From NCBI GenBank assembly GCA_907164885.2, contig OU015499.1, forward strand, positions 151,535,446-151,599,445: a stretch of 64,000 nucleotides of DNA. Reading direction: 5' to 3'. The first letter of the stretch is position 1, and each line of letters begins with the position of its first letter. A program made the position numbers and the translations under genes. Source of the DNA: Dolomedes plantarius (Eukaryota > Arthropoda > Arachnida > Araneae > Dolomedidae). Under the pieces are notes generated by a model. It saw only the letters and a list, made by a program, of their open reading frames with translations. It was not told the origin of the DNA and searched no databases. Positions 1 through 10,233 of the stretch are shown here, one piece after another.

Positions 1-223
1 ACGCTGGCGTAGATTTAAGAGAACATTGTTTCTCCCACGGCCAGTTTTATGTAGCTTGCTCACGCGTAAGTTCGCGGACGAGCCTGGTAAAATTAGTTCA
101 GCCCAATGAAGAAACAAAAAAATATTGTTTATAAAGAAATCCTCTAAAAAAACAATTTCATTGTTTTTTTCATTCTAATTCTCCTAAAATGTACTCCGTA
201 TCGAAGCACTGGTATTCAGCTAG
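1..223 (+). mobile_element. Helitron 3' end fragment
   Basis: The sequence ends in CTAG at 220-223 followed by T, the usual Helitron 3' end. Just upstream lies GTACTCCGTATCGAAGCACT, a degenerate version of the 3' hairpin seen again at 45862-45894, where the stem CCGTA/TACGG is intact. The 5' end lies outside the window, so coding capacity cannot be judged. Confidence 0.6.
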
Positions 224-329
224 TTATGTCATATACTTTGAACCCAATGAAAGAAATATATAATTTTTCTTGTTTTTTGCATTCTCTCGAATTTCAGTTA
301 GAGAGTTCAGTTAGAGAGTCAATTACATC

Positions 330-1407
330 ATATCAAGAGATTTAAATTCCCGGTTATTTAAACTACTTTGTGAGGAATTATCTAGTGAGCATAAGGCATT
401 ACTTTTACACACAGAGGTACGATGGCTATCTCGTGGAAAAGTTGTAAATCAATTCTACGAACTGAAAGATGATATAAGAAATTTTTAATTCAACATAAAC
501 ATGAACTTGCGGATAAATTAAACGACGAAAATTGGATGCAAAGTATGGCATATCTCGCTGACATTTTTTCCATTTTGAATGAAATGAATATTTCATTGCA
601 AGGAACAACATCAAATATTTTGAAAGTTAATAACAAAATTGAAGCAATGATTTCGAAGCTCGATCTATGGAAAACATATGTAAATAGAAACGACTTGCAA
701 TTTCTTCAAAAACTGAATGATTTCATCAAACAACCTTTTTCTTAACAGTGCCATTCAAAAATTGATTGTAGAACATTTATCCCATTTGCAGAAAACCTGT
801 AGAGATTATTTTCCGCCAACTGAATTGTCATATATGTGTATTCAAAATCCATTTAAAAATTTTAATTTAGAAGAAGATAATGATCTACCGTTAAAAAAAA
901 AAGAACAATTGATTGAAATATCTGTTTGGAAATTTGTGTTAATTTTTCTCCCCTAGATGGCACTGCATGTCAATGTAAGTTTAATATTTACTATACTTTG
1001 TCTACTTACTCTCGTGGCAGGCAACAGGAAAGTATGAGCATATGTAAGCTCTCATCTTTAATAATTGTTTGAATACAAATGTATATATGTACAAATAAAT
1101 AACTGTAAATTTTAGAAGATAGATGTTTTCTTAATGCACATTCTTCACTCAACCACGGATGCAAAAATATCAAAAGATTACACGTTGAAGGCGAAATTTG
1201 AACCAGAAGAATTATTTTATTTTTGGTTGGATGTTTACAAAGAATATAAAATTGTCTGATCGGGCTGTGAAAATGCTCATGCCATATGTTACTACATACC
1301 TTCGCAATCGAGCTTTTCCGACATATGTTAGTACAAAAACTAAATACAGAAATGCCTTAGATGTAAAACCTCAAATTCGTTTGCAGATTCTACTATTTTT
1401 CTCCTGA
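330..1407 (+). pseudogene. hAT transposase relic (ZBED5/GTF2IRD2-like)
   Basis: Translations in all three plus frames match the conserved blocks of hAT-derived transposases of the ZBED5/GTF2IRD2 type, in order. At about 340-480 is the block ending HTEVRWLSRGKV. At 536-745 is the LADIFSILNEMNISLQG block. At about 810-870 is the FPPTELSYMCIQNPF block. At 1198-1407 is the C-terminal dimerisation block with RAVKMLMPYVTTYLRNRAF and KTKYRNALDVKP. Frameshifts, stops and a noncoding stretch at about 950-1190 separate the blocks, so it cannot make transposase. Family knowledge says the C-terminal block mediates dimerisation. Terminal repeats were not found. Confidence 0.8.
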
Positions 1408-1687
1408 TTTGGGACAGCTCTGCAGACAGAAACAGACACAACCAAGCCATTAATTTTTTGTTAAATTCAGTTTGTTCAGTTTTGTTTGTTTCGACTTAGG
1501 GGAATGACAAACATTTCAAAATTATTCAAACAATCAAGTTAAAAAAATAGCTTAGTATCTAATGCCGTTTTTGACGAAACGGCTTTTAGAAGTCAATGAA
1601 CTTCTAAACCGGCAGATGCTCTAGAGATGGGCAGGTGTACCTGATCTTGGGTTAAAAACACCTGCTTATATCTAAGCATATACAGAA

Positions 1688-2045
1688 TGGGTATTTAATA
1701 ATAAGATCTATAATCTATTCTTAACAAAACTACATGAAATATTTTGAAAACATAGTAAAACTTTATTTTTAAGAAACTAATAAAGTTACTAAAGTTACCA
1801 AAAGTAACAAAAAACTTTATCTCACCAAAGTCATCGTACACTTGTAAAAAATCTCTACATATTAGTAAATATTCTAATTTTTCTTTAAATTAATATTTAG
1901 TAGGATATCCTTTAGCATCCACAACAGTTTTTAAACATCTGGGAATAGATTGCTTAAGTTCTTTTGTAATTTTTGCATCAATATTCATCCATTCTTCCAT
2001 CATAATTGTTTTTAGTTCGCTTTTCGTGTGAATGACGTGTTTTCG
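1688..2045 (-). mobile_element. Truncated Tc1-like element
   Basis: This stretch is nearly identical to 62286-62635 of the full-length Tc1 element in this window. It carries the inner part of the terminal repeat plus the last codons of the transposase on the minus strand (ending DAKGYPTKY). It stops abruptly at a (TA)n tract. The outer terminal repeat and most of the gene are missing. Confidence 0.85.
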
Positions 2046-2074
2046 TACAAACACACACAGACACACACACATGT

Positions 2075-2243
<169 letters not shown>

Positions 2244-2246
<3 letters not shown>

Positions 2247-2390
2247 TGATACCTCCCTTAACGGACACTCCCGAATAGAGGACACCTCTAATTAACGGAC
2301 ATTTTTACGAGTTCCAGTCCTTTTATATAGGACAATCCATGTTATTCCCTCCGGATAGCGGACACTCCCGACTAGCGGACAGGTATTTAT
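2244..2390 (+). mobile_element. Tigger-type element terminus fragment
   Basis: It starts CAGTGATACCTCCCTTAACG directly after TA, then repeats the subterminal motif of GGACACTCCCGA and TAGCGGACA several times. Pogo/Tigger elements have CAGT-starting inverted repeats and TA target sites. The same terminus recurs at 16017. No matching right terminus is visible, so this is a fragment. Confidence 0.65.
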
Positions 2391-2413
2391 ATATATATAT
2401 ATAGAGAGAGAGA

Positions 2414-3560
2414 GAGTGGTACCTCGACTTACGAGTTTTTCGAGATACGAGCATTCCCTCGGTAGATTTTTTTGCTTCGAGTTACGAGCTAAAATTCGGG
2501 TTACGAGCAAGCTTCAGGTATCCCACTGCTAGTTTGAGCAGAGAATGACATGTTACGTCCTCATCAAATGCGAACACAAGAAGCATATAATATTTACAAC
2601 CTTTATGTACAATTGTTATACAATTGTATACATATTATTCTGACACATCTATCCACTCTTAAACCGAGAGATTAACACTCAACAATTATCACCCGGGGCA
2701 GCTTGCTCTGCCCAAACTTGAGTCGCCCTCTGAAACCGGACAGCGCCCGCCTCTATCGCAGACAGATAGCTTCAATTCCCTCCCCCCCCCCACACACTGG
2801 AACTCCCCATGGGGTCTTGGGAATAGGATGACCTTGGTCCTAAGATCGCAAGCTCTCCCCCTTCTACGTTTTAACATTCTTCGGATTCTCAGAAAGAAGA
2901 ATCTGGACATAGCAGCCACAGTGAACGATGCAACAATCGCCCAGCTTTCGTGTCTCACTCGTTCACTTTAAGGGCCTGTTCACATAGGAGTCCGTTGCGT
3001 CGCGTTAAGGAAAAGATGACGTTGAGACGAAAATAAACCAATCATAGGCGTTAAAAATTTCATTGCTAATCGTTTGGAGGCCTATGATTGGTTTATTTTC
3101 GTCTCAACGTCATCTTTTCCTTAACGCAACGCAACGGACTCCTATGTGAACAGGCCCTAAGAGAGTAGCTCGTAATAAAAGCGAAAGTGAGGAGAGCGGG
3201 GCGAAAAGGTCAAAAATCAACGAATAAGATTTAATTTTTCAGTTCAGCCTTTCTCCTCTTCTTCTATCAGCATCTTCAAGTCTGATCTCGAAGGTAAATA
3301 TTGTACTTTACACTTAATAAAACAAATCTATTGCACTACATTCTATTGTATTGCGTTTTATACAATGTTCGTTGTTTATAAGCACATTTTTTTCTTATTT
3401 AAAAACATGTAACAAAAAATTGCAGTGTTTTGGGGGAGCCCAGAACGAATTAATGACATTTCCATTCATTTCAATGGGGAAAATTGATTTGAGATACGAG
3501 TATTTCGAGTTACGAGCTCCGTCATGGAACGAATTAAACTCGTAAGTCGAGGTACCACTG
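2414..3560. mobile_element. Non-autonomous Tigger-like element
   Basis: The left end (G)AGTGGTACCTCGACTTACGAG and the right end CTCGTAAGTCGAGGTACCACTG form inverted repeats of about 22 bp; TA follows the right end at 3561. Subterminal repeats of CGAGTTACGAG and GATACGAG occur at both ends. No transposase frame is recognisable inside. The interior carries the palindromic MITE at 2972-3157. Pogo/Tigger membership is inferred from the CAGT termini and TA target. Confidence 0.75.
2972..3157. mobile_element. Palindromic MITE, PIF/Harbinger-like
   Basis: The two ends, GGGCCTGTTCACATAGGAGT and its complement, are the start of inverted arms of about 76 bp with about one mismatch, around a loop of about 35 bp. 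TAA flanks both sides (2969-2971 and 3158-3160) as a 3-bp target duplication, the size typical of PIF/Harbinger. It is nested inside the Tigger-like element. Confidence 0.85.
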
Positions 3561-3591
3561 TATATATAGATACATATATATCTATGTACAC

Positions 3592-5072
3592 TAGGGTGGA
3601 ACGAAGAAAACTTTTTTTTGAATTTCAATATGCTCTAGTTTTTAAAAGTTGCCTTTTAACAAAATAAAGACGGAAATTAAATATTAGCGTAATTGGTGCA
3701 TGTTTTCAGTTAGCGCAAGAAGAGCAAACTTTTGGTTTTTATTAAATTTTTGACAAATTTCGCAATTATTTTGAAATTGAATACACTTGTAGTACAAAAA
3801 AGTAGCAAAATATGTAATTTAAACATTCCTTTTAGTCAGGAGATCTGCTAAACAGATTATATAATACGTTTTACTTCATAAAAATAGTACACATAAAGGC
3901 ACTTAAGGACGAGGCACTTAAAAGACACTCTGACATCACGGTGTAACGAAATGTTTTTTTCGGAATTTCAATATGCTCTAGTTTTCAAAAGTTGTCTTTT
4001 AAAATTAAAATTAAGAATATAAAATATTTTTGCTCTACTAAAATATTTTCAAGTGCCGCAAAGGGCTTCAAAGTGGATATTTTTATGTAAAAGTGATTAT
4101 ATTTGTATTTTTTGTTAATTTCTTGTATAGTATACTAGCCGGGCTTCGCCTAGCTACGCTCAAGCCATCCGTGTAACATATTTATGTACTTCGGGCCCAA
4201 CAAAAGAAAAAAAAAGCCTACAAATGTATTAAATTCAAGTGAATAGATTCCTTTCAATTTTCATTCCCGTCGCTGCCGACAGATGGCAGCACCACTGCAC
4301 CAGATGATTTGGTTTCTCAGCAGTGAGTGATTTTAGAATGAAAATATCTCTAAAACTATTGAATTAACAGAATAAGTGTACGCAGAAAAAATTATCAGTT
4401 TTCGAAGTTCTTTCCAAATATGTAACATTTATGTACTTTCATGAGAAAAAAAATTACACCGTTTCCTGTATATTTGTCGGCCATTTTTTTTTCGAGGATC
4501 GGTGCCCGCCCGGATGAGTTACGGTCACGTGATCTCTCGACTTCCACTTGTCTCTTTATTAGTATAGATTAAAATAATGTATATTTGCTGTAAATAAAAT
4601 ATTCAAAATATGATATTTTGACAGAAAACTTGCATATTCTAAGTATTTCTAATTTTTAGATGCCATAACAGAACAACTGATTTTGTGGAATTTCGCGATT
4701 TTCATCATATTAATTTTACATTAGCATATTCTTATAATACACATTGGAATGAAAGAAAAACAATTTTTAATTGACGGACCTTAGTTAAAATAAACAAATC
4801 ACACTTATTTAGAAAAATATTAATGTAATGTCTATTAAGGCAAAACATCATTTTGAAAAAAATATTCATGTTTTTCAAAAGTCCATATTAATCACACATG
4901 GTTTCCATTACTTATTTCACAGACACATTGAATTGTTTTTTGTTTCAAATTTTGGCATTATTTTTGAGAATGTATTTTTGATTTTATCAATGCATCTCTT
5001 GCAGAAGTACCACGAACGAACAAGGATGACCAGGTAACTAATTTAACAATCCTTTCTACTACTTGTGTGTGA
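3592..5072 (+). repeat. Left 1-kb inverted arm of copy A
   Basis: Without the 434-bp Helitron the arm is about 1,047 bp and is the inverted match of 5917-6959. The inner end includes the 3' end of the transposase-like frame, so coding sequence is duplicated in both arms. Confidence 0.9.
4135..4568 (-). mobile_element. Short non-autonomous Helitron in the left arm
   Basis: Read on the minus strand it starts TCTATACTAATAAAGAGACA after A and ends GGCGAAGCCCGGCTAG before T, with a short GC hairpin near the 3' end. There is no target duplication. The right arm of copy A shows the uninterrupted site, joining exactly between A and T. No coding capacity. Confidence 0.92.
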
Positions 5073-5920
5073 CATAGAATGTTGTTGAAGTCAATAAATT
5101 GTTTCTCGTGATCAGATTCTTTTGCTTCCTTTATAAACAGTTTTAGTTTGTCATCAGAAACATCCCTCGTCATAGGAGGTTCTGTTACTTTAACATCATT
5201 CCATTCAATCATATCAATATAATCCTTGGCATCAAAGTTTATACGTGGAACTAAATTCTTTCTGATGCCTCCGTCATTTTCAGCCCTTGCTTTTAGAATC
5301 CGGCGTAATCCAAGCTCTCTTACATGACTGCGATCGTCTAATATCATACAAAGGAGGAGATTTTCCGAAGCGGCAAAGTATGCATTTCTTTGAATGACAG
5401 GGTCAATTACATTTTTAAGAGTCTAATTGAGGTAACGTGAATAGCTTACAAGTTTCCACAAGTGCTTCGATCCACGGATACAAGATGGTTTCAGCTTTAT
5501 GATAAACCAAATTGGTGCATAAACTTTCAAAATGTACTCAGTCAGTATTCGGAGATTTTTCGCAGGATATTTTGTTCCCACATACAAGCTAAGTATTCGG
5601 TTTGCTAGTGTAAGACAAAGTTTTCCTGGTTTTCTCATGGAGAAATCAGAAGAGCACTTTCCAACAGAGATTGCATTATACATTTCTAACAAATATTTTG
5701 GGTCCACACTTAAATCATCCTTAATTTCTAGTAATGTAATGTTATTTTCAATAGGTAAAAATTCAATCACTGGAAGTTCAGAGCACTTTTCTAGTTGTTT
5801 AAGTATTTCTCCTCCAAATTCATTTGGGCCTTTAGTTTTTCCATCTAGGAAACAAAATAGGTGACGTAGGGGCAGTTCATTTAAATTATTGACTTCAACA
5901 ACATTCCATGTCAAACACAA
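4958..5920 (-). pseudogene. Partial transposase-like protein of the long-TIR element
   Basis: Two minus-strand open stretches (5423-5920 and 4958-5347) share one frame and are separated by a TAG in the codons following SRYLN. Recognisable blocks are NELPLRHLFCFLDGKTKGPN near the start, a central LANRILSLYVGTKYPAKNL block with KLKPSCIRG, then SHVRELGLRRILKAR and KVTEPPMT. The same blocks occur in copies B and C, and C also preserves upstream sequence that is absent here. It therefore looks like the C-terminal part of a longer protein truncated by the right arm. From memory it resembles a widespread uncharacterised invertebrate protein family. No catalytic residues can be assigned. Confidence 0.7.
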
Positions 5921-6959
5921 GTAGTAGAAAGGATTGTTAAATTAGTTACCTGGTCATCCTTGTTCGTTCGTGGTACTTCTCCAAGAGATGCATTGATAAA
6001 ATCAAAAATACATTATCAAAAAATAATGCCAAAATTTGAAACAAATAAACAATTCAATGTGTCTGTGAAATAAGTAATGGAAACCATGTGTGATTAATAT
6101 GGACTTTTGAAAAACATGAATATTTTTTTCAAAATGATGTTTTGCCTTAATAGACATTGCATTAATATTTTTCTAAATAAGTGTGATTTGTTTATTTTAA
6201 CTAAGGTCCGTCAATTAAAAATTGTTTTTCTTTCATTCCAATGTATATTATAAGAATATGCTAATGTAAAACTAATATGATGAAAATCGCGAAATTCCAC
6301 AAAATCAGTTGTTCTGTTATGGCATCTAAAAATTAGAAATACTTAGAATATGCCAGTTTTCTGTCAAAATATCATATTTTGAATATTTTATTTACAGCAA
6401 ATATACATTATTTTAATATACTATAAAAGAAATTAACAAAAAATACAAATATAATCACTTTTTCATAAAAATATCCACTTTGAAGCCCTTTGCGGCACTT
6501 GAAAATATTTTAGTAGAGCAAATATATTTTATATTCTGAATTTTAATTTTAAAAGACAACTTTTGAAAACTAGAGCATATTGAAATTCCGAAAAAAAAAT
6601 TTCGTTCCACCGTGATGTCCGAGTGTCTTTTAAGTGCCTCGTCCATAAGTGCCTTTATGTGTACTATTTTTATGAAGTAAAACGTATTATATAATCTGTT
6701 TAGCAGATCTCCTGACTAAAAGGAATGTTTAAATTACATATTTTACTACTTTTTTGAACTACCAGTGTATTCAATTTCAAAATAATTGCGAAATTTGTCA
6801 AAAATTTAATAAAAACCAAAAGTTTGCCCTTCTTGCGCTAACTGAAAACATGCACCAATTACGCTAATATTTAATTTCCGTCTTTATTTTGTTAAAAGGC
6901 AACTTTTGAAAACTAGAGCATATTGAAATTCAAAAAAAAGTTTTTTTCGTTCCATCCTA
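5917..6959 (-). repeat. Right 1-kb inverted arm of copy A
   Basis: This is the uninterrupted inverted match of the left arm. Differences are scattered single bases, so the arms have stayed similar either because the element is young or through gene conversion. Confidence 0.9.
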
Positions 6960-6963
6960 ATGT

Positions 6964-7008
<45 letters not shown>
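6964..7008. repeat. (CA)n/(TA)n microsatellite
   Basis: A CA run followed by a TA run lies between copy A and the Tigger terminus at 7009. Confidence 0.97.
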
Positions 7009-7740
7009 CAGTGGTACCTCCGAAAAGCGGACAGTCATGGGACCAAAATCTTTGTCCGTTATTAGGAGCTGTCTGCTTTTGGGGAGGACATCTTTTTTAT
7101 AAAAAAAGTTTTTGCATTTCTGTTTGACATTTGATTGAAAATTACACCTGCAATTTTAATTAAAAAGGAAAAATTAATTAGGTAAGAAAAGAATAACTAT
7201 TTACTACTTTTCCTTTTTTCTGTAGGCTAATCCTTTTATCTTGCATTAAATAATCCTAAAATACAATGTATGGGAGCTAATTTTTTTTAATTACTACTGA
7301 AAAAATCTGTTAACAAAGTTTGATTCCTTTTTTCACAGCAAACCTGTTTTTCAAGGTGAAATTTCATAGTATTTAGCTTTGCTAATTCCTCCCAATCTTC
7401 GTTGTTCAGAGAGAAATGTTTTAATTGTTCGCTTTATTTCAGTGCTTCCGAATAATCTTTGATTTTGCAGTCTTCCACTGGCGATTCCTCATCATCATCC
7501 TAAGAAAGGGCCTGGGCTTCAGTGGTGTCCCGATGAATGAAATTGGAAACATGCCCAGGAAATGGCATCCAAAAAATATACAGATTTTGCGAAATCTTCG
7601 CTGGATTTGCAGGAGATAATCTGTGAAAGCACATGTCTCAGAAGCAGCTTTCTGTACATTCCCGAATAGCAGAATATACACAGAATACATATCAGTAAGT
7701 TTAAAAGTTAATTTAGAATCCATCAGGAAATCTAACCGTG
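7009..7740 (-). mobile_element. Tigger-type remnant with transposase C-terminus
   Basis: It begins CAGTGGTACCTCCGAAAAGC after TA, a pogo/Tigger-type terminus. On the minus strand near 7440-7530 a short open stretch reads DDDEESPVEDCKIKDYSEAL and stops, resembling the acidic C-terminal tail of Tigger transposases. The rest of the gene and the other terminus are not seen. The outer boundary at about 7740 is a guess. Confidence 0.5.
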
Positions 7741-7908
7741 CTTTTTTACCATGTTCTTTTTATTAACTCGCTTTCTTGTTTGTGTGTGTGTGTTTGTTTG
7801 TCCGGTAAAAAGTTTGCAATGAATTTTTAACTAACTTCCTGACTAGCTAGACATTTGAAACTTTTAGAATAACTCAGAACACGATGCACACACACACACA
7901 CACACATA

Positions 7909-8388
7909 TCTATACTTATATATAAAGAGAGAGCGATTTTGTACGTGGAGGGTAATCTTCAGAACCACTGTACCTATTTGAAAAGTTCTTTCACTGTTTG
8001 AAAGGTACATTATTCCAGATGGACATAGGCTATATATTATGTATATCTGACCAGTAGAAATAAAGTTAGGGGCTTAATCCTAACAATCTCCATTTTTACC
8101 GCTACTGTCTTCTACCGCTTTTTGTTCCGAAGATTTCGACGATCCTTATCGTAGTGCTATCGCGGTGGGCTTCTGTTCTGACGCTAGCGGTTCGAACCTA
8201 GCCGTTCTCCGGCACGCCTTTTTCTTTAAAAAAATTTATTTTAATTATTAACTAACATAAAATTAATTTAAAGTATTATTTAGGTTATTATTAAGGTAAA
8301 AAAAGATTTACAATCTATTGGCTATCAACTGGAAATTTATTGGTATAATATTTTGTTCAACCCGGACAAAGTCGGGACGGGCCGCTAG
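7909..8388 (+). mobile_element. Short non-autonomous Helitron
   Basis: It starts TCTATACTTATATATAAAG after A and ends GGGCCGCTAG before T. The imperfect hairpin CCCGGACAAAGTCGGG lies about 8 bp before CTAG. This is the same architecture as the Helitron at 4135-4568 in the opposite orientation. No target duplication, and no open frame of note. Confidence 0.92.
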
Positions 8389-8408
8389 TATATATATATA
8401 TATATATA

Positions 8409-9042
8409 TGTAACAGAAATTCAAGTTTTGCTGCGCGGGAATCCACAATTACGGTTGCTGTTTGCGGTCTTCGGTCAGGAGAATAATTTTCACGCTGTGG
8501 ACTTTGTATGTCAAGGTCGAGATCTCCTCTTTCCCCGTCATTCCGATGTAGTCCGTGTTGTGCGCTACTGTTTTGGTTCGAGTTCTGTGTGCTAAGCAAT
8601 GCAGAGAGACATGTTTGTTTTTCTGAACCGGAGTTCATCGTGATTTTCAAGCGGAATAATGTGCGCGTTTTTGAAAAAATACCTTGAAGGCTTCATCAAA
8701 AAACTGATAATAATAATAATAATTGTGTACGCGTGTATCTGAAAGAAGCTTTACAGATTGTGCCATCGAAGAATGTGCGTCTTTTTTTTTTTTTTTTTCA
8801 CAAGTTATGTAGCTGCTTTTGCTTCTGACTTCAACTTCGAGTGAATCTTTGCGATTGTGTTCTCCAGTGCTCCGTGTGATAAATTCTTCACGATTGTCGT
8901 CAGGAAATAATCCCCACCATTTGAAAAATCATCGATGTTCTTGTGTGTGAATTTAATTTAGCCGGTATGCAAGCCCTAGCGCTGTACCGTGAATAAATAA
9001 AAATAAAAAAAAAAAAAATTTGTGCAACCGAGAATTTTACAG
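8409..9042 (+). repeat. Candidate 5' LTR
   Basis: The block starts TGTAACAGAAATTC after a TA run and ends GAGAATTTTACA, an imperfect inverted TG...CA pair. An AATAAA-rich stretch near 8990-9003 could be the polyadenylation region. It lies just upstream of the gypsy gag start at 9184. The matching 3' LTR was not found, so this is tentative. A minus-strand open frame of about 75 codons (8430-8650) crosses it. Confidence 0.4.
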
Positions 9043-9183
9043 TAACAAGACAAGCATCACATGACCAGGTTGTATGTCTCCCATCATAAACTTTTTAAAA
9101 TTGTGTAGTAAACTATGATTATATGATATTGTATTCTTGTTTTAAATTGAAATATAATTGTGATATTGTGTTAAACTTATAAG

Positions 9184-10221
9184 ATGGAAGATAAATCTAT
9201 AAAGACAGAATTTCAGGGGGAAGATAAAATTGAGACAGAATGCAAGGACGATTTTCAACTTAAATATGTAGAGAGGGAATTCAGGGATTTTATTCCTTTT
9301 GACCCAGAGGGGGGAATGAAATTACAAAAATGGCTTGCCTATATTGAGCAGAAATTTTCCCAAGCAAATGTTCCAAATGAACAAAAAATAAAAAGGATTT
9401 CAAAATTTCTCAGGGGAAAGGCTCTAACAGTTTTTGTAAATAATTGCCTAGACATCCAAGATTGGACAGAATTAAAAGACACTTTGCAAGAATTATTCTT
9501 TGAGGCAGATAGCGTGGAATTCTCTGAATTTTCCAATTTGAAATTTGAATATAATGATGACTTAACTAAATATTTTCATAAAAAAATTGATGTAGGAAAG
9601 AGATTGGGGTTATCACAGAAATTAGTACTAGAAGGCCTAACACAAGGCCTAAATGCTCAAATGAGAATGACCATAGCTGCAAATCCTCCTCAAACCACAA
9701 CAGAATGGATAGTGTTGGCTAATAAGCTAAACAAAATAAATAATGAAGAAAACAAAACTAATCAAGGGGATCGGGATAACTTTTTTAACACTAGATTTGA
9801 AAATAGGAACCAATTACGACAGAATTATTACAACCAACCTCAAGTTAGGATGAATTATAGCCCACCTCACCAATTTAGACAAAATTACTCTTCCCAGCCT
9901 CAATTTAGACCTAATAATAATCAACAAACTCAGTTTAGACCTAATTATAGTCAGCAGCAACAATTCAGACAATGGCAACCCAGAGATCAAAGGTTGAATA
10001 GAAATTTTGCACCCAACCCCAATAACCAAATTAATCACCACCAACAATATGCAGACTTACCATCTAGACCCTGTCGAAAATGTTCTAACTTTGGCATAAG
10101 TAATGCTTATCATTGGGAACAAACTTGCTCTATTAATGAGAGATTTAATAAGATGTCGGTGTCAGACAATAAACATCATTATGAGGAATCTGAATTTGAA
10201 AGAGATCAGGTGCCAGGATGA
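9184..10221 (+). CDS. gag: Ty3/gypsy Gag
   Basis: 345-residue Gag polyprotein of an LTR retrotransposon, forming the particle and binding template RNA. Residues about 30-180 match the gypsy capsid-like region (FDPEGGMKLQKWLAYIEQKF, then LRGKAL and LKDTLQELFF). Residues about 205-285 are a Gln/Asn/Arg-rich tract with repeated FRPNYSQQ-like units. Near 298-316 is a zinc-knuckle-like CX2CX9HX4C, with longer spacing than the usual CX2CX4HX4C. The ATG at 9184 is the first in a long frame. The frame ends at a TGA at 10219-10221 followed by CAATTA, and pol continues in the same frame. Confidence 0.88.
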   Translation: MEDKSIKTEFQGEDKIETECKDDFQLKYVEREFRDFIPFDPEGGMKLQKWLAYIEQKFSQANVPNEQKIKRISKFLRGKALTVFVNNCLDIQDWTELKDTLQELFFEADSVEFSEFSNLKFEYNDDLTKYFHKKIDVGKRLGLSQKLVLEGLTQGLNAQMRMTIAANPPQTTTEWIVLANKLNKINNEENKTNQGDRDNFFNTRFENRNQLRQNYYNQPQVRMNYSPPHQFRQNYSSQPQFRPNNNQQTQFRPNYSQQQQFRQWQPRDQRLNRNFAPNPNNQINHHQQYADLPSRPCRKCSNFGISNAYHWEQTCSINERFNKMSVSDNKHHYEESEFERDQVPG

Positions 10222-10233
10222 CAATTACTGTCA

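Larger units (their letters stand above)
3592..6959 (-). mobile_element. Unclassified DNA transposon with about 1.04-kb TIRs (copy A)
   Basis: The ends TAGGGTGGAACGA and TCGTTCCATCCTA are inverted and flanked on both sides by the 8-bp duplication ATGTACAC (3584-3591 and 6960-6967). The inverted arms are about 1,045 bp each and nearly identical. The central spacer of about 845 bp carries a minus-strand protein-coding stretch that also appears in copies B (22545-24205) and C (33635-35376). The 8-bp duplication and TAGGG-type end suggest a hAT- or P-like mechanism, but the protein does not show the hAT motifs seen elsewhere in this window. A Helitron (4135-4568) interrupts the left arm only. Confidence 0.85.

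Noticed and set aside
2689..2958. 89-codon Arg/Gly-rich minus-strand frame
   Set aside because: Lies inside the non-autonomous Tigger-like element; no homology to transposase or other domain.
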